Below are positions 1 to 8,758 of a stretch of 64,000 nt of DNA, in pieces. Positions within the stretch are counted from its first letter, which is position 1. Every line of letters starts with the position of its first letter. The stretch is from JASLCR01 sp036405235. GTDB lineage: Bacteria; Patescibacteriota; Saccharimonadia; Saccharimonadales; Saccharimonadaceae. The notes under the pieces were generated by a model. It worked only from the letters and a program-made list of their open reading frames with translations, did no database searches and was not told the origin of the DNA. The stretch lies in assembly GCA_036405235.1 (NCBI GenBank), contig DASWYA010000001.1, positions 1 to 64,000 on the forward strand, in the 5' to 3' direction. Made by a program: the position numbers and the translations under genes.

Positions 1-661
<661 letters not shown>

Positions 662-889
662 TTTTTATGTTTCAAGATTGTTGCATATTTTATGCAAACA
701 ATCTTGAAATCCGTGTAAAAGCGGACTAGACTTAACTAGTAATTGGTGTGCAAACACCATACAAGTCAGTCTCTAGAAAATCGTAGAGATTTGTACATCA
801 CCAATCCGTGCAATTTGTCTAAGGACATCGAGAAAAGGGTTTGGCCCACCGCGAGAGTTATGCGGGACCAAGTGCCTCAAACCCCTTTC
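662..889 (+). other. 23S-5S internal transcribed spacer with two processing stems
   Basis: No gene and no tRNA is visible here. Two long inverted repeats are. The first is TTTCAAGATTGTT-GCATA (670-687) against its complement at 691-709 with one bulged A. The second is CGAGAAAAGGGTTTG (829-843) against CAAACCCCTTTCTCG (878-892), whose right arm runs into the first bases of 5S. Both look like pre-rRNA processing stems; the second would compete with 5S helix I until it is cut. Confidence 0.75.
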
Positions 890-997
890 TCGGTGCCCAT
901 GGCGAAGAGGAAACACCTGTTCTCATTCCGAACACAGCAGTTAAGCTCTTCAGCGGCGATTATACTGCCACAAGTGGGAAACTAGCACGGTGCCGAA
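890..997 (+). rRNA. rrf: 5S ribosomal RNA
   Basis: Carries the conserved 5S core GAAACACCTGTTCTCATTCCGAACACAG and GTTAAGCTCTTCAGCG. Helix I pairs TCGGTGCC (890-897) with GGTGCCGA (989-996) through G-U wobbles, which sets both ends to within a few bases. It lies in the usual 23S-5S order on the same strand and is followed immediately by a terminator. Confidence 0.95.
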
Positions 998-1005
998 TTA
1001 TAAAG

Positions 1006-1036
1006 AGTCTCTCCGAATAGGAGAGGCTTTTTCTTT
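1006..1036 (+). terminator. Rho-independent terminator of the rRNA operon
   Basis: AGTCTCTCC (1006-1014), loop GAATA, GGAGAGGCT (1020-1028), then TTTTCTTT. The nine-pair stem has one G-U pair. It lies about 9 nt after the 5S 3' end. Confidence 0.9.
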
Positions 1037-1064
1037 ACTCATAACGCTCATGGTAAAATAGTAG

Positions 1065-2978
1065 ATGATGGCACGCGAAAGGTTACGAATTCAGCGAGCA
1101 ATTCAATACATAAACACCCATAAAGTAAAAAGCATTATTCTAGGGGGGATCTGTTTTATATTGGTTGTTTTCTACGGCTTGATATTTTTTATTCCTAAAG
1201 CGGTGCAGTTTAGCTATGCGGGTGATACTTGCATAGGGCAATTGACGCTATTTCCTGCGCTGCAGAGAGCAAGCAGTGAGGATAATTTTGCGGTTAGCTT
1301 TCGTGACGAGACCAAGGTCGGGTCACTGGTACTTGCTAGCTCGAAAATTTGTTTTGAGGCAGTGAGTGAGCCAAAAAAAGGTAACGCAGCTGTATCTGCA
1401 TCTCCATTTGGGGGGATACTTGCTCGTAAGGATTTTAGGATTGCGACGCCAGAAACACCGCAGGCACACACAGAGACGTTCACTAAACCTCTGCCGGTCA
1501 GTAAGCCGCTTGAGGTCCAGCTCTCAGAGCCGGATGATACATTTGACTACCAACTCAGAAGCGATGAGACAACTGCTGATTGTGAAAAAAGTGACGAAGG
1601 TGTACGTTGTGACGTGCCGGCCTTAAATCTGGAACAAGGAAAAAAATATAGTCTAAAGCTGACCAGAAAGTTTAAGCAAAGTAGTCCTGTCACGCTTGTG
1701 GAAAAATCTGTAGAGACCTTGCGGGCGGTAAGCATTAAGAAAGCTTCACTGAAAGACGGACAGGTAGTTTATACTAAACCTCTCACTTTTGATTTTGTAA
1801 CAGATAAACCACTAGCAAACGCCAGAGCTGTGCTGAAAACGCATAATAAGAAGCCGCAGCAAATATCTGTAACAACTGAGGTAAAAGACAAAACTCTGAC
1901 AGTAAAATTACCTAAGCAACTAGCGCGTGAAACTAATTACCGTCTGACACTCGAGAGTGCCGAAGCTATCGATGGTAGTACATTCGTTGACCCTCGCACT
2001 ATTGATTTTACGATGAGTGGTGGGCCAAAAGTGCGTGGAGTGAATATCGGTACCTCGCGTGTAGATCGCTCAGGGGTGATAACGATTAGCTTTGATCAAA
2101 AAATGCAGCCCACAGACATTAAGAAATACGTATCGGTTGAGGGCGGGAATGCGATTATCAGCCAGCAGTCAACTACTGTCACTATTGCATTACAAAGTTT
2201 ACCTCGCTGTAAAGCTTTTACGATCAAGATAGAGCCAGGGATTAGTAGTCGGTACAAAATTGTGTCTAAAAAGGCCTGGCAGTTTTCTAGTCGTACTAGA
2301 TGTTCGAGTGTGGAGACCATAGGGTACTCGCACAAAGGTCGGGCTATCCAGGCCTACACGTTTGGAAGCGGGTCAAAAAGTATTCTATTCACAGGAGCTA
2401 TTCATGGCAACGAGAAAAGCTCATACTCGACTATGCAAGGCTGGATACAGAATCTTGAATCAAGAGCTCCATCACTTCCGAAAGGTAAACAGGTTGTTGT
2501 TGTACCTATGGTAAACCCGGATGGATATTATGTATATGGTCGCAAAAACGCTAGAGATGTTAACTTAAATCGAAACTTTCCTACCTCAAACTGGGAAAAA
2601 GATATAAAAATTTCATCAAGTCAGACAGATAAAGGAGGTGGCGGCAGATCGCCTGGTTCTGAGTATGAAACGAAAGCACTCATGTCTTTGACCAACAGGG
2701 TAAATCCCTATATGGTGATTACGTATCACAGCTCAGGCTCATTGATAAATTCCAATACGGTAAGTCCGGCCGCCGCTAAAGGTAGTTCATATGCTCGATC
2801 AGTGGGGTACGGGTTTGTATCAGATGCTGATACGGCAGAGACCTTCGGCTTCACTATGACAGGAACATATGAGGATTGGTTAGCTGAGACAGGCCGAGCG
2901 GCATTTCTAGTTGAGCTACCTACCGACAATGGTAACTATGCGAGTGCTCACTATAGTGCGATGTGGTCGATGATCTAG
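1065..2978 (+). CDS. Membrane-anchored M14-family zinc carboxypeptidase
   Basis: 637 aa. One membrane segment at residues about 23-43 leaves the bulk outside the cell. Residues about 190-410 look like two beta-rich Ig/SbsA-type domains; the C-terminal part is an M14 carboxypeptidase. Seen zinc ligands are H447 and E450 (HGNE) and H555 (YHSSG); the catalytic Glu is E617 (VELPT). The NPDG and DVNLNRNFP blocks fit the Zn-carboxypeptidase / gamma-D-glutamyl-diamino acid peptidase branch, so trimming of peptidoglycan stem peptides, its own or a host's, is a reasonable inference. A -10-like TAAAAT lies 5 nt before the ATG (8 nt before a second in-frame ATG), so the start is within one codon. It follows the rRNA terminator and stands alone. 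Confidence 0.85.
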   Translation: MMARERLRIQRAIQYINTHKVKSIILGGICFILVVFYGLIFFIPKAVQFSYAGDTCIGQLTLFPALQRASSEDNFAVSFRDETKVGSLVLASSKICFEAVSEPKKGNAAVSASPFGGILARKDFRIATPETPQAHTETFTKPLPVSKPLEVQLSEPDDTFDYQLRSDETTADCEKSDEGVRCDVPALNLEQGKKYSLKLTRKFKQSSPVTLVEKSVETLRAVSIKKASLKDGQVVYTKPLTFDFVTDKPLANARAVLKTHNKKPQQISVTTEVKDKTLTVKLPKQLARETNYRLTLESAEAIDGSTFVDPRTIDFTMSGGPKVRGVNIGTSRVDRSGVITISFDQKMQPTDIKKYVSVEGGNAIISQQSTTVTIALQSLPRCKAFTIKIEPGISSRYKIVSKKAWQFSSRTRCSSVETIGYSHKGRAIQAYTFGSGSKSILFTGAIHGNEKSSYSTMQGWIQNLESRAPSLPKGKQVVVVPMVNPDGYYVYGRKNARDVNLNRNFPTSNWEKDIKISSSQTDKGGGGRSPGSEYETKALMSLTNRVNPYMVITYHSSGSLINSNTVSPAAAKGSSYARSVGYGFVSDADTAETFGFTMTGTYEDWLAETGRAAFLVELPTDNGNYASAHYSAMWSMI

Positions 2979-3199
2979 AAAACAATTAAAGTATAAGTAT
3001 CAAGTTAATTTTTGTAGGATGTAGCGACCTATAATGCTACAAGAAAAACGACCTGTCTCGCAGAGCAGGTCGTTTTGATTCGTTCAAAACTAATTTGGTT
3101 TCAAACAGGTGCCAGTTCAAAAGTGAACTATATTCATGATATAGCACAAGCAGCATATATGCAATACTTTCTAAAACATAAAAAAAGCTTACGTAAATA
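2979..3199. other. Non-coding stretch between the carboxypeptidase and the KGG gene
   Basis: No reading frame of note. It holds a bidirectional terminator (3045-3076) and, before it, a weaker TGTAG...CTACA repeat around 3014-3041. The part from 3077 to 3199 is A+T-rich and shows nothing recognisable until the promoter at 3200. Confidence 0.6.
3045..3076. terminator. Bidirectional terminator hairpin after the M14 gene
   Basis: AAAACGACCTG (3045-3055), loop of 10, CAGGTCGTTTT (3066-3076): perfect 11-bp stem with A-tract and T-tract on opposite sides. Confidence 0.85.
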
Positions 3200-3228
3200 T
3201 TGACATAATGCATATGTTATGATAATAT
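3200..3228 (+). promoter_or_regulatory. Strong vegetative promoter for the KGG gene
   Basis: Perfect TTGACA (3200-3205), 17-nt spacer, TAATAT (3223-3228). One of the closest matches to the sigma-70 consensus in the window. Transcription should begin near 3235, leaving a roughly 90-nt leader before the ATG at 3326. Confidence 0.85.
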
Positions 3229-3264
3229 GTACTTAACACATTATCATATGTGAGGTAAACGGAG

Positions 3265-3306
3265 GGTTCGTATCTGTTATTTAGAGTAACAGGAGCGAAC
3301 CTTTTT
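3265..3306 (+). promoter_or_regulatory. Attenuator-like terminator hairpin in the leader of the KGG gene
   Basis: GGTTCG (3265-3270) pairs with CGAACC (3296-3301); inside it CTGTTA (3274-3279) pairs with TAACAG (3287-3292); TTTTT follows at 3302-3306. This is a well-formed intrinsic terminator between the promoter and the start codon, so either a short RNA of about 70 nt is made or read-through into the gene is conditional. No obvious antiterminator arm was found. Confidence 0.7.
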
Positions 3307-3325
3307 AATTTATAAGGAGCTAGAA

Positions 3326-3529
3326 ATGGCAGGAACAAAAGCAGGTGGCCTCAAAGCGGCTGCAAAGAATAAAGCAAAAGACCCTAACTTTTACGCAAAG
3401 ATTGGCAAAAAGGGTGGCCAAAACGGTAATACTGGTGGATTTGCTGCAAATCCAGCACTTGCACGTGTTGCAGGCGCAAAGGGTGGTCGTATCTCACGTC
3501 GCCGTAAAGCTGCACCAAAAACTGCCTAG
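3326..3529 (+). CDS. KGG-domain (YciG/Con-10-like) small basic protein
   Basis: 67 aa, strongly basic, with three Lys/Gly motifs (KAGGLKAAAK, KIGKKGGQNG, AGAKGGRISRRRK) typical of the KGG stress-induced family found in general stress protein YciG and fungal Con-10. The function of the family is not established; a role in stress or nucleic-acid packaging is only inference. The AAGGAG site at 3313-3318 sits 7 nt before the ATG. It is monocistronic, bounded by a consensus promoter with an attenuator-like hairpin upstream and a 19-bp terminator downstream, which suggests high or conditional expression. Confidence 0.8.
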   Translation: MAGTKAGGLKAAAKNKAKDPNFYAKIGKKGGQNGNTGGFAANPALARVAGAKGGRISRRRKAAPKTA

Positions 3530-3537
3530 TCAGTGGT

Positions 3538-3580
3538 GTACAACAAAAAACGCGCTTATTCAGCGCGTTTTTTGTTGTAC
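3538..3580. terminator. Bidirectional terminator between convergent KGG and zincin genes
   Basis: GTACAACAAAAAACGCGCT (3538-3556), loop TATTC, exact complement at 3562-3580: a perfect 19-bp palindrome. The right part overlaps the last codons of the minus-strand zincin, so it stops transcription in both directions. Confidence 0.9.
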
Positions 3581-4023
3581 CGTCGCAGGGCGCAGCCAAT
3601 TGCTGTATTAACCCTCCAAATATTGCGACAGAATACACACGTATATTCAAAGTCGCCAGTCTGGATGCCATTGCTTGAACATTTAGGGCAGGTGCTCCTA
3701 GCGTGAAGCCAATCACGGTAAGTATCTAGGTCATCTTGTATGGTGTCGCTATCGATATCTACGGAATATTTTGGTGCGAGAGTAGACCTGGCATGTTGCC
3801 ATGCATCGCGTTCCATAGCGATAAGCTCAACATCTCGTGAGTAGCTTTCATGGTTAAGTTCGGCATGGCTTAGTTCATGTAACAGATGAGCATCAAGTAA
3901 GGGATCGTCTGCGACGAAAGTGATAGTCTTTTTCTCCGGGTTCCATGAGAATTCTTCGCCCGCTTCAAATACTATGTCCGGATAGAGAGTGGGTATGGAT
4001 TCAAGTAGCGTTATCGAGGGCAT
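3556..4023 (-). CDS. Small putative zincin metalloprotein with C-terminal zinc ribbon
   Basis: 155 aa. Residues H49-E50-xx-H53 form HELSH, a zincin HExxH motif, followed by E71 in MERDAW as a possible third ligand. The C-terminal third has four cysteines in two CxxC knuckles (C112/C115 and C129/C132), a zinc ribbon. No signal peptide or membrane segment, so probably cytoplasmic. The layout (minimal HExxH domain plus ribbon) resembles SprT-like or ImmA/IrrE-like domains but no specific family is recognised. Its ATG lies inside the 3' end of the ROK gene (23-nt overlap), so the two are translationally coupled. Peptidase activity is inferred only. Confidence 0.7.
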   Translation of the reverse strand: MPSITLLESIPTLYPDIVFEAGEEFSWNPEKKTITFVADDPLLDAHLLHELSHAELNHESYSRDVELIAMERDAWQHARSTLAPKYSVDIDSDTIQDDLDTYRDWLHARSTCPKCSSNGIQTGDFEYTCVFCRNIWRVNTAIGCALRRYNKKRAE

Positions 4024-4807
4024 GGTAGTAGCATCCGTAAATTACTGCTTCTTCAGGGTGCTGGGCTTTGATAAAGCGTGGACAAGGTGTGTTTTTCGGG
4101 AGCTGTTCCCGCACGAGAAGTTCGAGCTGCTCGCCGAACTGTTCAAAATACGTTCCAATACTACCACCGATAATGACAACCTCTGGTTGAATTCCTGGGA
4201 TGAGCGCCAAAAACCCTCGGCTGATCCTCTTTGCTATCTCTTTCCAGGTACGCTTTGAGGTGATATCACGAGCGTATTTACCGTAGAGCTTGTAGATAGT
4301 TGAGCCAGAGGCGATGTCTTCCCACTCATGGAGGCTTCCGTCGAACTCAAGCTTCATATGACCACTTTCACTGAGAGGAAGTCCTGCGTGGATCTTGCCA
4401 TCAGTGATGACACCGACACCGATGCCAGTACTGACAGTGACATACATGCAGCGTTTTGAAGAGGTTAACGCGCGGGCTTCGCCAAGCCCTCCTAAATTTG
4501 CGTCGTTCTCTACGAGTACATTGTGGCCGGGAAATTCTGTCTTAAGAGCGGCTAGAATATTAAAATTCTTCCAACCAAGATTGTCGTACCATACCACGAC
4601 CCCGTTTTCGATTAAACCAGGGCTTGCGAGTGAAATGGTAGAAATCTCCTTGTCTTCGGCTACCTCACGAATTGCTCCGAAGAGAGTTTTTAGGTAGACG
4701 GCAGGATCTTTTGGAGTTGGAAACTTGTGTGATTTTTCAATCACTCCACGATCTGAAAAACGCGCTATTAGTGTCTTTGTTCCCCCTGTGTCTACCGCAA
4801 TAATCAT
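4001..4807 (-). CDS. ROK-family sugar kinase-like protein
   Basis: 268 aa, a little short for the family (about 300). The ATP-binding start MIIAVDTGGTKT, the block ASPGLIENGVV..YDNLGW, the catalytic VENDAN and the STGIGVGV loop are all visible. The usual zinc-binding CxCGxxGC that follows the GH motif in ROK kinases is absent: the GHMKLEFDGS region has no Cys. It may phosphorylate glucose or another hexose; the substrate cannot be read from sequence. The minus-strand -10 box TACACT (4819-4814) ends 6 nt before the ATG, implying a leaderless mRNA. First gene of a two-gene unit with the zincin. Confidence 0.75.
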   Translation of the reverse strand: MIIAVDTGGTKTLIARFSDRGVIEKSHKFPTPKDPAVYLKTLFGAIREVAEDKEISTISLASPGLIENGVVVWYDNLGWKNFNILAALKTEFPGHNVLVENDANLGGLGEARALTSSKRCMYVTVSTGIGVGVITDGKIHAGLPLSESGHMKLEFDGSLHEWEDIASGSTIYKLYGKYARDITSKRTWKEIAKRISRGFLALIPGIQPEVVIIGGSIGTYFEQFGEQLELLVREQLPKNTPCPRFIKAQHPEEAVIYGCYYHALDNAT

Positions 4808-4865
4808 ACGTTTAGTGTAGCATGAACCAACAGTTTGTCGTGCTAATTCTTAAGATGTCTTTCTC

Positions 4866-4894
4866 TTGTAAGTCACCAAAAAACTTGGTATAGT
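4866..4894 (+). promoter_or_regulatory. Promoter of the LPATG protein gene
   Basis: TTGTAA (4866-4871), 17-nt spacer, TATAGT (4889-4894). Confidence 0.75.
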
Positions 4895-4922
4895 AAGTAA
4901 AACGTAACCTGAGGTGATGACA

Positions 4923-5360
4923 ATGCGAGATAGACATCAGGGTGGATGGATAGCGAACTTTCTTATTGTGGGGGTTCTGTTAGTAGTTGGCCTCATAGGA
5001 GCTATTTACTTTCTAAAATCTCAAGGCACTGACGGTGGCGATCAGATAGCGACTGAAGAAACTCAGCAATCAACAGAGAGCGATACCGAGACGCAAAGTA
5101 GTGAAGAGAAAAAAGATTCTCAATCTGATGCCGCGAAAGAAGATAAAGAAGCAAAAGATGAAAAAAATAACTCGTCAAAAACGGATAAGTCATCTACGTC
5201 AGAATCTACGAGTAAAGACGATTCAGACAAGCAAGTCAAAGAGCAAACTGATCTTCCCGCCACAGGTCCAGCTGAGGCTATGCAAGCTGTGGTTGGTCTA
5301 TCCGCTCTGACTTTTTCGGCGTCTGCCTACATCCAGTCTCGCCGAGCACGCAGACTTTGA
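4923..5360 (+). CDS. LPXTG-type sortase-anchored surface protein with charged stalk
   Basis: 145 aa from the ATG at 4923, chosen because GAGGT at 4911-4915 is correctly spaced; in-frame GTG 4914 and ATG 4917 lie inside that site. An N-terminal hydrophobic segment (residues about 11-31) is followed by a roughly 80-residue stalk made almost only of Ser, Thr, Glu, Asp and Lys, then LPATGP, a hydrophobic stretch and the tail RRARRL. This is the classical cell-wall sorting signal. The stalk has no folded domain, so it may be a spacer or a charged surface coat. No sortase gene is in the window. Consensus-like promoter upstream. Confidence 0.8.
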   Translation: MRDRHQGGWIANFLIVGVLLVVGLIGAIYFLKSQGTDGGDQIATEETQQSTESDTETQSSEEKKDSQSDAAKEDKEAKDEKNNSSKTDKSSTSESTSKDDSDKQVKEQTDLPATGPAEAMQAVVGLSALTFSASAYIQSRRARRL

Positions 5361-5385
5361 CACTTCTCTGAAAACAGAGTACAAT
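5357..5385 (+). promoter_or_regulatory. Promoter of rpsA
   Basis: Perfect TTGACA (5357-5362) overlapping the stop codon of the LPATG gene, 17-nt spacer, TACAAT (5380-5385). Leaves a leader of about 75 nt. Confidence 0.85.
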
Positions 5386-5466
5386 AAAGAGTGATTTAGG
5401 ATCATGCGAGGGAACCTTACAACGCATTCCTGATAAATATCATTAAGAAAAGGAGTTTTTCTCATC

Positions 5467-6540
5467 ATGGCAACAAATGCCTCATTAACAATGGACGACC
5501 TACTTGCTGGCGAAAGCGGCCAGAAGCAGCTACTAGCTGGCGAATCAGTAACTGGAACAGTTCTCTCTATTAAAAAACACGAAGTGCTCATTGACCTCGG
5601 TTCACTTGGCGTTGGCTATGTGCCACGTCGTGAAGTTGGATTTTCACGAAATCTAAACTTGGGTGATGAAGTGACAGCAAGTGTTGTCGACGTAGAGCTA
5701 GACAACGGCTATAGCCTACTAAGTCTTCGTAAGGCTGCTAAAGAGCGCGGCTGGGATGAAGTACTTGCTCGTCAAGAAGCTGGTGAAGTTATTGAAATTA
5801 CTCCATATGATGCAAACCGCGGTGGACTTCTCGTTGAGTTTGAAGGCGTACGTGGATTCTTGCCGGTTTCACAACTCTCAGCTGAACACTATCCACGAGT
5901 TGGCAGCAGCGACAAAGATGAGATCCTGCAACGACTTAACGTCTTGATTAATAAAGCTTTGAAAGTTCGTATCCTTGATGCTGACCGAAAAGCAAACAAG
6001 CTTATTTTCTCTGAAAAAGAAGCTATCAAAGATGGTCTTGCTGAGCGATTCCAAAAGCTCGCAGTCGGCGACACTGTAACTGGTGTTGTAACTGGTGTTG
6101 TAGATTTCGGTGTATTTGTGAACGTTGAAGGCATCGAAGGTCTGATTCACATCTCTGAAATCAGCTGGGAGCGTGTATCAAGCCCAAGCGACTACGTAAA
6201 GGTAGGCCAGACTGTTGAAGCAAAGATCATCTCTATCGACAAAGAACGTCTCTCACTCAGTATGAAGCAACTCAAGAAAGACCCATGGCTTGACGAAGTT
6301 GAGAAGTTTGAAAAGGGCAGCAAAGTTGAAGGAACAATCACTCGCATCACTCCATTTGGTGCATTTGTACAGATCTCTCCAGCTGTTGAAGCGCTTGTCC
6401 ATATCTCTGAACTTGGTGGTGGTAGCAGCGCGGATCCAGAAAAAGTCTTTACATTGAATGAGCGCAAAGAATTTACAGTTCTAGAAGTAGACAAAGAAAA
6501 TCGCAAGATTTCACTTAGCCTAAACGACAAGAAGAAATAG
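5467..6540 (+). CDS. rpsA: Ribosomal protein S1 homologue, four S1 domains
   Basis: 357 aa. Four S1 RNA-binding domains at residues about 24-92, 105-185, 198-268 and 283-353; the third has the textbook GVVDFGVFVNVEGIEGLIHISE core. Proteobacterial S1 has six domains, so this is the compact form found in Gram-positives and CPR bacteria. It binds mRNA at the 30S platform. AAGGAG (5451-5456) lies 10 nt before the ATG, one of the better Shine-Dalgarno sites here. The first domain begins with GESVTGTVLSI after a 23-residue tail. infB follows after 54 nt and may be co-transcribed. Confidence 0.92.
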   Translation: MATNASLTMDDLLAGESGQKQLLAGESVTGTVLSIKKHEVLIDLGSLGVGYVPRREVGFSRNLNLGDEVTASVVDVELDNGYSLLSLRKAAKERGWDEVLARQEAGEVIEITPYDANRGGLLVEFEGVRGFLPVSQLSAEHYPRVGSSDKDEILQRLNVLINKALKVRILDADRKANKLIFSEKEAIKDGLAERFQKLAVGDTVTGVVTGVVDFGVFVNVEGIEGLIHISEISWERVSSPSDYVKVGQTVEAKIISIDKERLSLSMKQLKKDPWLDEVEKFEKGSKVEGTITRITPFGAFVQISPAVEALVHISELGGGSSADPEKVFTLNERKEFTVLEVDKENRKISLSLNDKKK

Positions 6541-6594
6541 TAGTGTGTAAATAATTCGCCGAGCATATCAGTCCGGCAAGAAGGGAGCAGCCAT

Positions 6595-8364
6595 ATGGCC
6601 GAAAAAATAGTCACCATTGCCGACTCGATTACTGTAGGTGAATTAGCTGAAACGCTGAATCTTTCCGTCACTACACTGATTGGCGAGTTATTCAAAAACG
6701 GTATTGCTGCAACGATCAATCAGCGAATTGACTTTGAGACTGCCTCTATCATCGTTGAGGAACTTGGCCTTGACGTTGAGCTAGAGAAGAAGGAAGCTAG
6801 CAGTAAACCTGAAAAGCAAAAGCGTGAGCTAAGCGCCGATGCTTCTGAGCGCCCACCGATTGTAGCGGTAATGGGCCATGTTGACCATGGTAAGACGAGC
6901 TTGCTCGACGCAATCTTGGGTCAAAAAGTTGTTGAAGGTGAAGCTGGTGGCATTACACAGCACATCTCTGCCTACCAGGCTGAACGAAATGGTCGTAAGA
7001 TGACGCTGCTTGACACACCTGGTCACGAAGCTTTTGCGGCTCTCAGGCAGCATGGTGCAACTCTCACCGACGTAGTGATTATTGTAGTGGCTGCTGATGA
7101 TGGCGTAAAACCTCAGACTATCGAAGCAATCCGATTTGCTAATGAAGCAAACGCAAAGATTGTAGTTGCTATCAATAAGATCGACAAAGAAACTGCTAAC
7201 TCTCAGCTAGTAAAGACGCAGCTTGCGACCGAACACAAACTCAACCCAGAAGAGTGGGGCGGTGACACTATTATGATTGAAGTGAGCGCCAAAACAGGTC
7301 AGGGTATAGATAAGTTGCTCGAGAGCGTGCTTCTAATCGCGGATCTTGAGGAGCTCAAGGCTGAGAAAAATATCCCAGCAGAAGGCTTGGTGATCGAGGC
7401 GCACATGGAAACAGGTCGCGGCTCTGTCGTTGGGCTGCTTGTCGAGCATGGCGAGCTTCATCCAGGTAACTACATTGTTGCTGGCACGACTTATGGCAAG
7501 GTTCGCACGCTACTCGATTTCAAGGGTGGGGCACTGAAGGAAGCGGGTCCATCAACGCCAGTTACGATTACGGGCTTTAAGGAAATACCACAATTTGGCG
7601 ATACCTTCCGAATGGTAAAGAATGAAAAAGAGGCACGCCAAGCGACTGTCAGGGCTCGTCTAGAGCGTGAAAAAGCAGCAGCCGAGACTAACGTTACGGG
7701 TGCTGACATTTTGAAGATGATGAGCCAAGAGCGAGAAGCTGAAGACTTTAAGGTGATTGTAAAGGCTGATGTGCAAGGCTCTCTGACATCTGTGATGGAT
7801 AGCCTCCGACTAATCGATACCGGTGGGGACGTAAACCTGCGTATTATTGGTAGCGGTGTAGGAAACATCTCGGAAAACGATGTTCACCTAGCGGCAGACG
7901 AAAATACTGTCATATATGGCTTCAATGTTGAGCTACCGCCGAGCGTGAAGCGTCAAGCTTCTCGAGATAAGGTTCATGTACGTCTTTATAAAGTGATTTA
8001 CGAATTACTTGATGACGCTAAAAGCTCTATGGAAGCGCTGCTTGCGCCAGAGGTTGTTGAGACTCAGATCGGTACACTGACGATAAAGGGTGTTTTCCGT
8101 ACGCTCAAGGAAGAGGTGATTGCTGGTGGTGAAGTGACTTCGGGCAAGGCTGTACCAAACGTCATAGCACGAGTTGTTAGAGGCAAAGAAACTCTTGCCG
8201 AAGTAGAAGTGACCAAAGTGCAACGTCAGCAAGTCGAGGCTAAAGAGGTATTTGAAGGTGAGATGTGTGGCCTAAGCCTAAAAACACAGAAGAAGCTTCT
8301 GCTCGAAGAAGGTGATAAGCTAGAATTCTTCACTCGCGAGATGGTAAAACGTACGCTCAAATAA
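6595..8364 (+). CDS. infB: Translation initiation factor IF-2
   Basis: 589 aa, much shorter than the 890 aa of E. coli because the long N-terminal extension is missing: only one IF2_N-like helical domain (residues 1-60) precedes the G domain. GTPase motifs G1 GHVDHGKT, G3 DTPGH, G4 NKID and G5 SAK are all intact, followed by domains II, III and IV ending MVKRTLK. It delivers fMet-tRNA to the 30S subunit. GGGAG at 6582-6586 precedes the ATG by about 8 nt. It sits after rpsA and ends at a strong bidirectional terminator. Confidence 0.95.
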   Translation: MAEKIVTIADSITVGELAETLNLSVTTLIGELFKNGIAATINQRIDFETASIIVEELGLDVELEKKEASSKPEKQKRELSADASERPPIVAVMGHVDHGKTSLLDAILGQKVVEGEAGGITQHISAYQAERNGRKMTLLDTPGHEAFAALRQHGATLTDVVIIVVAADDGVKPQTIEAIRFANEANAKIVVAINKIDKETANSQLVKTQLATEHKLNPEEWGGDTIMIEVSAKTGQGIDKLLESVLLIADLEELKAEKNIPAEGLVIEAHMETGRGSVVGLLVEHGELHPGNYIVAGTTYGKVRTLLDFKGGALKEAGPSTPVTITGFKEIPQFGDTFRMVKNEKEARQATVRARLEREKAAAETNVTGADILKMMSQEREAEDFKVIVKADVQGSLTSVMDSLRLIDTGGDVNLRIIGSGVGNISENDVHLAADENTVIYGFNVELPPSVKRQASRDKVHVRLYKVIYELLDDAKSSMEALLAPEVVETQIGTLTIKGVFRTLKEEVIAGGEVTSGKAVPNVIARVVRGKETLAEVEVTKVQRQQVEAKEVFEGEMCGLSLKTQKKLLLEEGDKLEFFTREMVKRTLK

Positions 8365-8397
8365 ACAAAAACTCCCCAGAAAGGGGAGTTTTTGTTT
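8363..8397. terminator. Bidirectional terminator between infB and the convergent DUF5663 gene
   Basis: AAACAAAAACTCCCC (8363-8377), loop AGAAA, exact complement (8383-8397): perfect 15-bp stem with A and T tracts. Confidence 0.92.
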
Positions 8398-8410
8398 AAA
8401 GCGATAGCTT

Positions 8411-8722
8411 TTAGGCGGCTTCGTTGATGCCGTCCGTATTCTCGGCGAGCTCACCGATAAGGATATCAATCTCATCCTGCGTAATCTGCTGAAGCTCGGG
8501 TACATTTTGCTCGAGCCACTGCCCAACTTGTTCGTCTGTACCAGATTCTTGTAGGTCAAGCAATGCTTTTAGCTGATCATCGTCGAGTGATTCTGTAATC
8601 TCTGCACCAACTCGCTCTTCAAGTGTTTCATTCAGGTGCTGGAGGAGGGAATCGACATCTTTACCTTCGAGGTCTACGCCAAATTCGTCGAGTACTTGCT
8701 TGGTAATAATCTGCGGGTTCAT
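8411..8722 (-). CDS. DUF5663-like small acidic protein
   Basis: 103 aa, acidic and helical, no membrane segment, no Cys. The first 70 residues (VLDEFGVDLEGKDVDSLLQHLNETLEERVG... SLDDDQLKALLDL) align by eye with the N-terminal part of the protein at 13457-13948 (FLKDIGL..LPDEQKKPFLQHIYSELELRVG... GLSDAQLEEFEEI). I take both as DUF5663-type proteins, a family I associate with Saccharibacteria; its function is unknown. AAGGAAAC lies just before the ATG. It is downstream of, and probably co-transcribed with, the 359-aa gene starting at 9838. Confidence 0.65.
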   Translation of the reverse strand: MNPQIITKQVLDEFGVDLEGKDVDSLLQHLNETLEERVGAEITESLDDDQLKALLDLQESGTDEQVGQWLEQNVPELQQITQDEIDILIGELAENTDGINEAA

Positions 8723-8758
8723 AGTTGTTTCCTTTTTGTTTTTAGTTATTTAACTTTA

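Noticed and set aside
5398..5430. Mini-frame MRGNLTTHS in the rpsA leader
   Set aside because: Short, no fitting codon bias for a regulatory amino acid and not placed at the transcription start; most likely chance.
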